This document shows, piece by piece, positions 46,266-55,772 of a stretch of DNA of 64,000 bases. The notes under the pieces are model-generated. The model did no database searches, had not been told where the DNA came from, and worked only from the letters and a program-made list of their open reading frames with translations. The stretch comes from Okapia johnstoni (lineage: Eukaryota > Chordata > Mammalia > Artiodactyla > Giraffidae): the NCBI GenBank assembly GCA_024291935.2, contig CM044308.1, forward strand, positions 115,284,501 to 115,348,500. Reading direction: 5' to 3'. The position numbers and the translations under genes are program-made. Each line of letters begins with the position of its first letter. Within the stretch, counting starts at the first letter, position 1.

Positions 46266-47288
46266 AACAAAAACAAATGCAGTGATTGGCAGACAGTTCT
46301 TCCCAAAAGGTCCATGTGTTTCAAAGACATTGTCTCAAAGACTCTTTGAGAAAGAATTATCAGCAGGGCCTTCCATGCCCACTGGGCAAAGCCAAGCAAG
46401 CTCAGAGTCACAAGGCAGTGAAATCAGGGGAGTCGAGGCCGGAATCCAAGGCTTAGCTCAGCCACCTGCATGCCTCAAGGAATTCCGTCATATTTGTGAA
46501 AGAAAAGAGTTCAATGAAATGAACACTAAGGTCTTTTAGGTGTTATGACAGACTCTGGGGTTTCTGAGGAAGTCTAAGGTGGAGTTACAGCATGAAGGCA
46601 GTCGTTCTAATTCCAGGAAGACTGTTCTTTGGCTCATGCCTTCTCCTTGGGAATCCTAAAGAAGCTAGGATAACAGTCGCCATAGCCGAGAACACGCCTC
46701 TTGTCTTGTCTTGTCTGCCTGCCGTGCTAACCACAGGCTCCGGATTCCTGTAAGAACTTAACTGCAACGAATGTCCTCAGCTCCCTTTCAGATGTCTGCT
46801 GGTTCGGCAGAGACTGAGGCCAGAGGGCATCCAGATATATGACCAGGCAGCCAGCTGGAGAATGTGCCCCTTGATCTCGAAGTATGTCCTAATCATGACA
46901 GCACAGATGCTGGGTTTTAGGGGAACTTGAACAGTTAGTTTCCTTAACTCCTCTGTACCTTGGCTTTCTGACTATAAAATGGAAATGAACAATACCTACT
47001 GGATGGGGTTGGAGTACTGAATATTCCCAGTGCAGAGTTAAGTACTGCATGAGTATTACATCTGCATGATGTAGACGGCTTCTTCCACATCTTAAATCTG
47101 ATGATTCTATTAACAGAATTCAGTTTTATAGTTTTGAAAAAACCCTATAGTTCTACTAAGCTTCACTTGTACCACCATCCTACTTTTTAAAGAACAAAAG
47201 GATTTAACACTGTGTTGGGGGTGCCTGCCAAGACTTCAGGACTCCTCCTTGGCTTGAAGGTCCCCGGGCTATTGTTTGAGGGTGGACT
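46266..47288. other. CCL2 upstream region between the duplicated segments
   Basis: About 1 kb, mostly unique. 46925-47070 resembles MIR (TTAGTTTCCTTAACTCCTCTG). GGGAATCC near 46650 is a weak kappaB half-match. It lies 0.5-1.5 kb before the CCL2 start, so regulatory function is plausible but not shown. Confidence 0.45.
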
Positions 47289-47440
47289 AGTCATTTGCTC
47301 AATAGAACCCATTTCTTATTATGCATATAGTGATCCACTGCTGTATTTATTAAATGGATAACCAACAAGGACCTTCTGAATAGCACAGGGAACTCTGCTC
47401 AATGTTATGTGGCAGCCTAGCTGGGAGGGGAGTTTGGGGG
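47289..47440 (+). repeat. Direct duplication upstream of CCL2, copy B
   Basis: The second copy starts about 525 bp before the CCL2 transcription start. It breaks off from the copy A/L1 sequence at GAGTTTGGGG and then runs directly into the CCL2 upstream region. Confidence 0.75.
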
Positions 47441-47639
47441 AGACGGCTTTCTTTCAGCATCCTTGTGACTTCTGTTTCCCTGGCTTCCTTTCTTTTCTGC
47501 AGAGTTTTCACTTCAGAAAAAGGGGAATCTAAAGAATAAACCATTTGGTTTAAGTCTGTGGTCTCTCTGGATGTAACTGCACCCTGCACCTCCCCCTTTC
47601 TTTTGATCTCAGCTGCAAATGGAAAATTGCCCAGTCCTG
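47441..47639. other. CCL2 upstream region, non-repetitive
   Basis: Unique sequence joining copy B of the duplication to the proximal promoter; no further named element recognised. Confidence 0.4.
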
Positions 47640-47820
47640 ACCCACTGCTTCCCTCTCCTACTTCCTGGAAATCTCCTGGCTGCTTCACTTGCTCAGCACA
47701 TTGAAGATTCCACTTCGTCATTCATTGAGGAGCATGCCGTCTGGGGCCAGCCTCACTCTCTCATGGGCTCCACCCTCTTGGTTTTTCAATAAAAGGCAGG
47801 CAAAGCCACTGGAGGAGCAG
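47640..47820 (+). promoter_or_regulatory. CCL2: CCL2 proximal promoter
   Basis: The TATA-like box AATAAAAGG is at 47788-47796, about 25 bp before the leader sequence GAGAGGCTGAGACC (from 47818), which marks the start of MCP mRNAs. At 47662-47670 TTCCTGGAA fits the STAT consensus TTCNNNGAA, and it overlaps GGAAATCTCC at 47667-47676, which fits a relaxed kappaB pattern. CTCCACCC (47768-47775) sits where the human promoter, as I recall it, has an AP-1-like site fused to a GC box; here it is only a CACCC-type motif. Inducible control by NF-kappaB and interferon is established for CCL2; binding at these sites is inferred. Confidence 0.7.
47788..47796 (+). promoter_or_regulatory. CCL2: TATA-like box of CCL2
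   Basis: AATAAAAGG lies about 25-30 bp upstream of the predicted transcription start near 47815-47820 and 90 bp upstream of the ATG. No better TATA candidate lies in the preceding 150 bp. Confidence 0.75.
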
Positions 47821-47885
47821 AGAGGCTGAGACCAATCCAGAGACCAACAGCTCCCACGCTGAAGCTTGAATCCTCTCGCTGCAAC
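47818..47885 (+). other. CCL2: CCL2 5' untranslated leader
   Basis: A leader of about 68-73 nt without an upstream ATG. It begins with the GAGAGGCTGAGACC block shared with the relic at 61967-61980. The exact start is inferred from spacing to the TATA-like box and from the usual start of MCP mRNAs. Confidence 0.65.
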
Positions 47886-47961
47886 ATGAAGGTCTCCGCT
47901 GCCCTCCTCTGCCTGCTACTCACAGTAGCTGCCTTCAGCACCGAGGTGCTCGCTCAGCCAG
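47886..47961 (+). CDS. CCL2: CCL2 coding exon 1
   Basis: This 76-nt coding part encodes the signal peptide and the first mature residues, ending in AQP plus one base of the next codon. The ATG is the first in the predicted mRNA leader and is followed by a Lys-Val-Ser start typical of MCPs. The donor is G|GTGAGC at 47962. Confidence 0.93.
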
Positions 47962-49282
47962 GTGAGCCCCCTTCTCCTTCCCTCTGAAGCTCATCGCCCC
48001 CTCTCTGGGTCATGATGAGCCAGCAGAGCAGAAGGGTACCTGCACTCTCGCTTTCACTACAAGATCAGGAAAGTCCAAGAGGTGTAGGAGTGAGCTTGAT
48101 CACACAGCTTCTCTTGGACGGTGCCTGGATGAGAATTCCAGCTGTGAACCTCAAATCCAGCTCCTTCCAGGATTCCGGCTTTGGACACCTGAGCACAGTG
48201 CAGTTACTGCCCCGGCTCCTTTCAGCAGCATTTGGGGACTGGGATATAAGGAGAGGGGGTCTCTGGCAGGGTGTATCCAGATACTATGGAGGCCAGAGGA
48301 GAAGATCTGAAATCTGGACTCCAGAGACTCAGTTTTGCAGAGGCAGTGGGTATCAGGGAAACTCACAACCAAGCATCCATTTCTTCTTACCTAAAGGGGA
48401 CGCTTAGCTTACTTTGATAACTTGGATTATTTGCTCCTACTAACAGAATTTCCCCAAATTATCTAGTTTTAACAAAGCTCCCTTCCCTCAGTTCATTGTC
48501 AGTGCTATATGCCCATTTTAGGGCTTAGGAAACTGAGTCCACCTGATATTGTAGCTTTGAAGCACAAGCTGAAATATTAGGATTTAAGGGGTTTTCCCTG
48601 CACTCCTGACTCCCTTTTGCCTTCTCCTTACTCCTCTTTTCTGCTCTGATTGAGATCGGAAAGAACCTAGTCCATTCTAAAATGCTTTTTCTTTGTGGTT
48701 CTACTTCCAGATGCAATTAACTCCCAAGTTACATGCTGCTATACTTTCACCAGTAAGAAGATCTCCAGGCAGAGGCTGACGGACTACAGAAGAGTCACCA
48801 GCAGCAAGTGCCCCAAAGAAGCTGTGATGTAAGTTGAGCACATCAGCCACCCATGGTCCAGTTCTTCCTCAGGGTGCAAGGGGGCAAGGCTGACACAAAC
48901 AACATCAGAGAGTTACATGATCTAATCCAATATCCAAAAATGCCCCCCAACATCACACTCCCTCTGGGTGCTCATTCAGACCATCCCAGTTTCTTTAGCC
49001 TGAAGTCAGGATGGTTTCAACTGGGGCATCTCTATGATCAGCTTGCCATGGCGCCCTCCTTTCACCTGCTTTCCTCCTTGAGTTCCCGTGGCAGCTTCGG
49101 GGCAAATGGGATACATTTGTAGGCTGAGATTTCAATGCAACTCCATCTAACCTTACCCTCTCTCTCTCCTCCGCAGTTTCAAGACCATCCTGGGCAAGGA
49201 GTTGTGTGCAGACCCTGAGCAGAAATGGGTCCAGGACTCCATAAACCATCTCGACAAGAAAAACCAAACTCAGAAGCCTTGA
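47886..49282 (+). CDS. CCL2: CC chemokine CCL2 (MCP-1), three coding exons
   Basis: Joining 47886-47961, 48711-48828 and 49177-49282 gives 300 nt and 99 residues plus TGA. Both introns have GT..AG ends, with phases 1 and 2, the MCP gene pattern. Residues 1-23 are a hydrophobic signal peptide; cleavage after Ala23 leaves an N-terminal Gln, which in this family cyclises to pyroglutamate. The CC motif is Cys34-Cys35, paired with Cys59 and Cys75 (mature 11, 12, 36, 52). Tyr36 follows the CC motif, a basic patch with RQR and YRR lies at 45-53, and the C-terminal helix contains WVQDSI at 82-87. NQT at 94-96 is a possible N-glycosylation site. The MCP group recruits monocytes through CCR2 and binds glycosaminoglycans (family knowledge). 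Length, exon sizes and signal peptide favour CCL2 over CCL7, CCL8 or CCL11. Several mature-domain residues differ from cattle CCL2 as I remember it, so a recent ruminant paralogue is possible. Confidence 0.93.
47962..48710 (+). other. CCL2: CCL2 intron 1
   Basis: A 749-nt phase-1 intron with no recognisable SINE or LINE. Its first 200 nt (about 47968-48170) are clearly similar to the intron part of the MCP relic at 62095-62305, showing that the two loci descend from one duplicated gene. Confidence 0.85.
48711..48828 (+). CDS. CCL2: CCL2 coding exon 2
   Basis: This 118-nt exon follows a CTACTTCCAG acceptor and ends at an AT|GTAAGT donor. It encodes the N-loop, the CC motif, the first beta strands and the third cysteine. 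The 118-nt length is the usual size for exon 2 in MCP genes. Confidence 0.93.
48829..49176 (+). other. CCL2: CCL2 intron 2
   Basis: A 348-nt phase-2 intron bounded by GTAAGT and a pyrimidine-rich CCGCAG. No repeat recognised. Confidence 0.85.
49177..49282 (+). CDS. CCL2: CCL2 coding exon 3 with stop codon
   Basis: The acceptor is preceded by a long pyrimidine tract (CTCTCTCTCCTCCGCAG). The exon supplies the fourth cysteine, the C-terminal helix around Trp82 and a Lys/Asn/Gln-rich tail ending in KP before TGA at 49280-49282. Confidence 0.92.
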
Positions 49283-49700
49283 GCACTCACTCCACAACCC
49301 AAGAATCTGAAGACAATTTGTGTTCTTCTGGCTTTCCCTAACTGCCCTCTGACATTACCTTATTATAATTTTAAAAAGTATGAACTTTATTGATATGAAA
49401 CATGATGCCTTAAGTAACGTTAATCTTATTTAAGTTATTGATGCTTGAAGTTTATCTTCCATGACTACTAGTGCTTTTTGGTTGTTTTTTTGGTTGTTTG
49501 TTTTTATGGAGATTTGGACAAATTGCTTTCCTCTGTGAATCTCAATTCTACCCCTGGGATGGTGGAAGGGTCCTCGCAAGAATGATTAATTCAAGAACTT
49601 TTGGTTTTACATTCTAAGTCATTGCTAAAACTGCTATTGTGGAAATATATATTATGTAACTATTGAAAAAATACATATATATATTTTTGTACAAAACCTG
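49283..49700 (+). other. CCL2: CCL2 3' untranslated region
   Basis: A/T-rich sequence after the stop codon. TTATTTAAG at 49426-49434 contains a single ATTTA pentamer, the type of element that shortens cytokine mRNA half-life. No AATAAA or ATTAAA is visible before the region loses mRNA-like character near 49.7 kb; AATACA at 49670-49675 is the best candidate signal. The end point is an estimate. Confidence 0.5.
49670..49675 (+). terminator. CCL2: Candidate variant poly(A) signal of CCL2
   Basis: AATACA is a known rare variant of AATAAA. It lies about 390 nt after the stop codon, followed by a T-rich stretch with TTTTTGT. No canonical hexamer was seen nearby, so this is the best guess only. Confidence 0.35.
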
Positions 49701-50144
49701 ACTGTTGGCATTTTCTTGAAGGAAACTTAAAAACTGAGTATAATCTTGGTTGATGGAGGAGAAGCAGGGTTTAAAAGTGTGAGGCTCCTGTTTGGGAAGA
49801 ATAAGAATGTGTTCTTTTTAACCAGGTGAGCTCATTTGAGTTCCTACAGAAGAATTTTTAAGGCAGGACGCAATCAGGCATTTCATCACTACCACGACAG
49901 TTCCTAACACCATCTGCCCCGATCCCAGTGACCCTTGTCACCTGTTTAGCAGCAGCTGGCTCACCACCACTGTTGTGTTCACAGCCCTTGACCCCTGCCC
50001 TCACTCTCTCTCACAATCTATTGCAACTTCCTCCTAACTTGGTTACTTTCCCTTAATTTCTCCCCCTCCAATTAATCCTCCAACTTGGAGTGATACAGAC
50101 ACTGTAGACATTGAGAAATGACCATTGATAAGATTAATTAAGAA
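49701..50144. other. CCL2 downstream flank
   Basis: Unique-looking; no repeat recognised. A longer 3' UTR could extend here. Confidence 0.4.
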
Positions 50145-50315
50145 GATATGACTCAGACTTTGCCTTCCAATGCAGGGGCTGCAAGTTCAATCCTTAGTTG
50201 GGGAGCTAATACCCCACACACCTCAAGGACAAAAAAAAAATTAAAAAACAGAAGCAATATTGTAACAAATTCAGTAAAGACTTTAAAAATGGTCCACATC
50301 AAAAACTCTTAAAAA
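50145..50315 (+). mobile_element. CHR-type SINE, long-tailed variant
   Basis: TTGCCTTCCAATGCAGGGGC, then tail ACAGAAGCAATATTGTAACA..AAAATGGTCCACATCAAAAA. The same tail occurs at 55160-55220, showing a distinct subfamily. Confidence 0.85.
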
Positions 50316-50395
50316 AACGAAGACAGGACTTGAACTTATCTTTGATGATTGAATGAGATTTTTCTAGAGAAATTTCAAGATCATGAAGAAAAAGA

Positions 50396-50525
50396 GAGGG
50401 AATTCCCTAGTGGTTCAGTTGTTAGGAGCCCATGCTCTCACTGCTGAGGGGCTGGGTTCAATCCCTGGTGGGGAAACTAAAATCCCACAAGCTATGTGGA
50501 GTGAAAAGAAATAGGAAAAATGAAA
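50396..50525 (+). mobile_element. Short CHR-type tRNA SINE
   Basis: GGAATTCCCTAGTGGTTCAG to GGTGGGGAAACTAAAATCCC. Confidence 0.85.
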
Positions 50526-51429
50526 AAAGAAAAGGAAAAGAGTGAGAGCAAATACCTAGAAGTAAAAGTGATGTTGACGTGTCCATCAAAGAGGGAGAAA
50601 AACAATTAGATGGGAATTGAGGTCCATGCCTTTCAAGTGATGGGGAAGATGAGAAATAAAGCTTGAGAAGAGAGTTTTAAATATCAAGGTGGCAGGTTAA
50701 TATCCAACTTCATAGGTTGAAAGGAGATGTTCGGAATGATTGGTCCAGTAAGAAAGGACATGCCTGTGCTCAGCGATTCAGAGAAGAGTTTCAGTAAATG
50801 AACCTTATGGGCTTCAAGCAGACCTGGACAAGTAGGGACAAGAGAGAAGTTACTGCTGTGGTTCAGTCAAGAAATGGTGAATGTCTGAATATAGAGTCTA
50901 AGAGGTAACACTGGAAGAATGAGCTGGGCAGAGTGAAAGGCTGGGTGTTTTAGATGGAGCAGAAGAACCGTGGCTTAAGAGAAAGTCCCTTCTACAACCC
51001 ACATTTTAAGGGGACAGCTTGTCTGCATTGCTCTCCACCACTATCTCCCAGTCCCAGCTCCAGGAGCCTGCAAACATCCAGTTAGATGGATGAGACTCTT
51101 TTTCCTGAGTGTCCACCTAAGATGTCTATTCTCTTGCATGGCATTTGATCTCCTTGTGAGGCATTTGACCCATGTAGACACAGACAGCTCCTCCACTATA
51201 GAACGTGGATATCTTGCCCTACTGAATAAACTCTGCATGGTGAAACTGCAGATTCCCAGGCCACTCGGTGGGGAGATGGATGGGGTATCAAGTTAGATCA
51301 GGCAGTGCTTTTGGCAGCAGGGAGAACACTGACAGAAGGACACTGGGGTCCTAATCCCAGAACTGGCACTGACTCTCAGCTAGGGCAAGTTGAATATTCT
51401 GAGTCTCCATCAATAACATGGGGATAATG
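50526..51429. other. Intergenic sequence, nothing recognised
   Basis: 0.9 kb without a repeat I can name and without coding signal. Confidence 0.4.
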
Positions 51430-51433
51430 ATGT

Positions 51434-51645
51434 ACTGCTTCCCCAGTGGCTCAGTGGTAAAGAATCTGCCTGCCAATGCAAGAGATGCTGGTTCAATCCC
51501 TGGGTCGGGAAAATCCCCTGGAGAAGGAAATGGCAACTCACTGCAGTGTTCTTGCTTGAGAATCCCCTGAACAGAGGAGACTGGTGGGCTACAGCCCACG
51601 GGGTCGCAAGAGTCAGACATGACTTAGTGACTCAACAACAAAACA
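51434..51645 (+). mobile_element. Bov-tA SINE
   Basis: GCTTCCCCAGTGGCTCAGTG to GACATGACTTAGTGACTCAAC. AATGATGT occurs on both sides. Confidence 0.92.
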
Positions 51646-52444
51646 ACAATGATGTGTTACAAATAGGAACTCAGCAGAACCTCGGTTTTTGGATCCAGGA
51701 GTGTGTCTTTTGGAAAGCTTTCATTTCTACCACCTAGAGTGGAAGAGGAAGAGGGGATTCTGCTTTTAGACTCCTGAGCCTGTCCCAGAGACCCTGATTC
51801 TGGCTGAGGGATTCCATCAAAGCTCCAAGGAACGCTCCCAAACTGCCCTGGGAGTATATCAGTCAGCAGACAATTCATTGGCAGCTATTAAAGGCACTTG
51901 TTGAAACTTGTGCCAGGTCCAACAGTCTCCCTTGCCCCTCCTTCCCTCCTCCAATCTTCAGCCTTGATCACTCGACTTTCAGTGGACGCCAGGTGGCAAA
52001 AACAGAGTGGGTGCAAACAAAGGGGGCATCATCATCTAGCTTACTGAGCATCAGATCTTCTAATGTCAGGCAGATTTGAAGTGGAGGGTCTGAAACAACA
52101 GGAGGCTGAGGGAGGGGCCATGCATGTGCTCAAGCCCCCAAAATAATCTGTTCACATTTCCTTTTCAAGGCACATCTATTCACTTTCAGAAAACCGTGGG
52201 CCCATTTGTTGCAGTGCCAGCTGCATGGGATTCCTTGCTCCTTGCACGATGAGTGTCTGAGCACAAAGCTCTGGCAAGAGGCCCTGTTTTAGGAGGGAAT
52301 GCCAAGTATAGTGAATTCATATCCTGTAGCAACCAAGGGTCTGTTCCAGGAAACCTAGGCTTTTCTCATCATTCTCAAAATTCTTCCAACCTCTTCTCAT
52401 TGCCCTATTCTAAAGCCACTGCTACATTTTTCAGTGTTTGCTAG
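51646..52444. other. Intergenic sequence, nothing recognised
   Basis: 0.8 kb, no repeat or gene recognised. Confidence 0.4.
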
Positions 52445-52455
52445 AGCAGCACCCC

Positions 52456-52682
52456 TGGCTACGCAGGTGGCCTAGTGGTAAAGAACCTGCCTGCCAATGC
52501 AGGTAGATGTAAGACGCTTGGGTTTGATCCTTGAGTTGGAAAGATCCTCTGGAGGACACATCAATGCACTCCAGTATTCTTGCCTGGAGAATCCCCATGG
52601 ACAGAGGAGCCTGGTGGGCTATCGTCCATACGGTTGCAAAGAATTGGACAGGACTGAGGCAACTTGGCATACACAATTGCAT
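52456..52682 (+). mobile_element. Bov-tA SINE with 11-bp target duplication
   Basis: Sense element; AGCAGCACCCC flanks at 52445-52455 and 52683-52693. Confidence 0.93.
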
Positions 52683-52894
52683 AGCAGCACCCCACTTCCA
52701 GATACCAAAATCTGTACTTGTCTCTTATTGCCACTGTAATAAATGAACATAAACTTAATGCCTTAAAACAGCACAAATGCATTATCTTACAGCGCTGGAG
52801 ATCGGACATTTAAAGTGGATCTGGAAGGCTTCTAGAGGGCTTCCTTCTGGGGGCTCTAGGGGACAGTTGGTTTTCTTACCTTTTCCAACTTCTA

Positions 52895-52971
52895 ATATTT
52901 ATTTACTCATTTTTATTTATGTATTAGGCAGCTCTGTCTTAGTTGTTGCAGGTGGGATCTTTAGTTGCAGC
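52895..52971 (-). mobile_element. Truncated CHR-type SINE with target duplication
   Basis: Only the tail half remains (ATTTATTTACTC..TTGTTGCAGGTGGGATCTTTAG). ACCTTTTCCAACTTCTA (52878-52894) and a one-mismatch copy (52972-52988) flank it. Confidence 0.82.
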
Positions 52972-53087
52972 ACCTTTTCTAACTTCTAGAGGTTTTCTGC
53001 ATTCCTTTGCTTCCAACCCCCCCTTCCTCCACCTTAAGCAGGGGTAAGGATGGCGCTCTATAGGTCAAAGTTCACATATACTGTTGA

Positions 53088-53300
53088 AATTGTTCTTTAG
53101 TCACTAAGTCACGTACGACTTTTTTGCGATCCCGTGAACTGCAGCCCGCCAGGCTCCTCTGTCCATGGAACTTCTCAGGGAAGAATACTGGAGTGGGTTG
53201 CTACTTCCTTCCCCAGGGGATCTTCCCGACCCAGGAATAGAACTCACCTCTCTTGCCTTGGCAGGTGGATTCTTTACCACTGAGCCACCAGGGAAGACCA
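53088..53300 (-). mobile_element. Bov-tA/Bov-A SINE
   Basis: TTGTTCTTTAGTCACTAAGTC to CACTGAGCCACCAGGGAAG, antisense. Confidence 0.92.
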
Positions 53301-53343
53301 GTATTAGAATTAAGATGGTGTTAACCTAAGCTAGGTTCTTACA

Positions 53344-54222
53344 GATTCAGTTCAGTTCAGTCGCTCAGTTGTGTCTGACTCTTTGTAACCCCATGAACCA
53401 CAGCACGCCAGGCCTCTCTGTCCATCACTAACTCCCTGAGTCCACCCAAACCCTTGTCCATCGAGTCGGTGATGCCATCCAGGCATCTCATCCTCTGTGG
53501 TCCCCTTCTCCTCCTGCCTTCAATCTTTCCCAGCATCAGGGTCTTTTCCAATGAGTTAGCTCTTCGCATCAGGTGGCCAAAGTATTGGAGTTTCAGCTTC
53601 AACATCAGTCCTTCCAACGAACACCCAGGACTGATCTCCTTTAGGATGGACTGGTTGGATCTCCTTGCAATCCAAGGGACTCTCAAGAGTCTTCTCCAAC
53701 ACCGCACTTCAAAAGCATCAATTCTTCTGTGCTCAGCTTTCTTTGTAGTCCAACTCTCACATCCATACATGACCACTGGAAAAACCATAGCCTTGACTAG
53801 ATGGACCTTTGTTGACAAAGTAATGTCTCTGTTTTTTACTATGCTGTCTAGGTTGGTCATAACTTTCCTTCCAAGGAGTAAGCGTCTTTTAATTTCACGG
53901 CTGCAATCACCATCTGCAGTGATTTTGGAGCCCAGAAAAATAAAGTCAGACACTGTTTCCCCATCTATCTGTCGTGAAGTGATGGGATCGGATGCCATGA
54001 TGTTTGTTTTCTGAATGCTGAGCTTTAAGCCAACTTTTTCACTCTCCTCTTTCACTTTCATCAAGAGGCTCTTTAGTTCTTCTTCGCTTTCTGCCATAAG
54101 GGTGGTGTCATCTGCATATCTGAGGTTATTGATATTTCTCCCACCAATCTTGATTCCAGCTTGTGCTTCTTCCAGCCCAGCGTTTCTCATGATGTACTCT
54201 GCATATAAGTTAAATAACAGTA
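53344..54222 (-). mobile_element. BovB LINE, 0.88 kb, with an unbroken reverse-transcriptase C-terminal frame
   Basis: The complemented 3' end TTCAGTTCAGTTCAGTCGCTC is at 53346. A single minus-strand frame from 54190 to 53357 (277 codons) has [11 protein letters not shown] near its start, then the WRRLLR and YFGHLMRR blocks, and ends in [11 protein letters not shown]. No stop interrupts this portion. The N-terminal two thirds of the ORF are missing, so it is a fragment. Confidence 0.94.
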
Positions 54223-54847
54223 ATCTTCATTGTACCCACTAAGACAATAACTCAAAAATATATAATAAAAGAAAAAAGGAAATAAAATAGTACACTAGCA
54301 ACTATGTAGCACACACAAAAAAATTAAAAAGTAGTGGAAAGAAGACTGAAGTCAGGAAGATGGACAAATAAGATGTCCCTTGCTCATATATCCCCATCAA
54401 CAAGTTTTGCACCCAGCCATGGGCAAAAGTGTCTTTTTGGAGTTGTGAGATCCAGCATCATATGCCAAGCAACCTAGGAGGAGTCCTGCCCACCCATTTA
54501 CCCGTGCTAGGTCAAAAACATACAGATCACGGTCCTGACTGTGAAATCTGCAGTAGCCTGTGAATTGGTACCTTGTATGTGGTTTGGAAGCCCTTGGAGA
54601 ACAGTGTCTTAGACAATTACCCACAGATGAGACAGCCTTTGTGGAAGCCAAGTTTGTAGTGGAGAAGTCCAGGTTTGCACAACACACAGTTGGAACAAAA
54701 AATTCAAGTTTGGATGCATTGGAGACAGTAAGAGGACCAGTTTCACATTACGTGCCTCACCCTTCCCCCAAAGTGGCACAACTCAGTGCCAATAGAAACC
54801 TTCTTGGCTGGTTTGATTATTTCTCCTGGGAGGTTGGTGACGGGGTG

Positions 54848-54886
54848 TGAGAGGGTGGGAGGGTGGGGGGGTGGGAGGGAGGGAGT
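54848..54886 (+). repeat. G-run tract, G-quadruplex candidate
   Basis: Seven runs of three or more G (54853-54883) separated by single bases. Confidence 0.85.
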
Positions 54887-55023
54887 GAGAGTTTGAACTT
54901 CTCCAGCTTCCCAGCTATGTGGACACTGCTATGGAGACCCACTTCTTTCTTCCTTCACACAGAGTTTTGAGTCCTGAACTGCATGACCAGGGGTTAAGAA
55001 GAGGTTGGGAAAACAGCAGGTAA

Positions 55024-55240
55024 AACTTTGGGGAAGGGACTTCCCTGGTGGTTCAGTGGTTATGGCTCCCCCTTGCAATGCAGGGGGTGCGAGTTCGATC
55101 CTCGGTCAGGGAGCTAAGAGCTCACATGCCTCAGGGCCAGAAAAAAGCAAAACATAAAGCAGAAGCAACATTGTAACAAAAATTCAATAAAGACTAAAAA
55201 AATGGTCCACATCAAAAATTATTTTTAAAAAAGAATTTTG
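55024..55240 (+). mobile_element. CHR-type SINE, long-tailed variant
   Basis: GGGACTTCCCTGGTGGTTCAG, then AGAAGCAACATTGTAACAAA and AATGGTCCACATCAAAAATT. Confidence 0.92.
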
Positions 55241-55772
55241 GGGAGGCATTAGAGGGAGGCAGATCCTAGTAATTGCATTGCAGACCCCCAAGATCTCAGC
55301 TGCAGATCCCCCTAAGAGGCCTGCATCACTACATGAGCCTCACCCATACCCATAACCAACCTGTGGCTGGTTCCCAATGAAGGTTCCTGAAAATGACTAG
55401 AGTGAGCTTCTGCAGTGAGCAGACGCAATAAAAAAAACCTGCCTGAGCCTGGGCGCCACCTAGTGAGCACACGCAGAAAGCCCGCCTGGATCTGTGCGCC
55501 AGGCAGAGACCTACCTTGGCTTTAGTTCTGCCCTTGAGAAAGCAAGCCAGGCTGTCAGCACTTGGCCTGGTGTGCTGCAGGCTGGAGAAGAGGCAAGCAA
55601 GTTGAAGGATTCGGCCACAAGAGGGAGCTTAAAGCATGGAGCAAGCATATATTTAGACGTTCTGAGACAGCATCAAAATCCCCAGCGGTGCCAATAGAAA
55701 GTATTTCTCTCCTGAAGTCACTCAGTTACAACCTGAGAGAGAGTGACTGCTTCTTCAGATTCAAAGAAAGTG

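Noticed and set aside
47350..47721. 123-codon reverse frame across the CCL2 upstream region
   Set aside because: It spans an L1 3' end and promoter sequence, has no motif, and overlaps copy B of the duplication.
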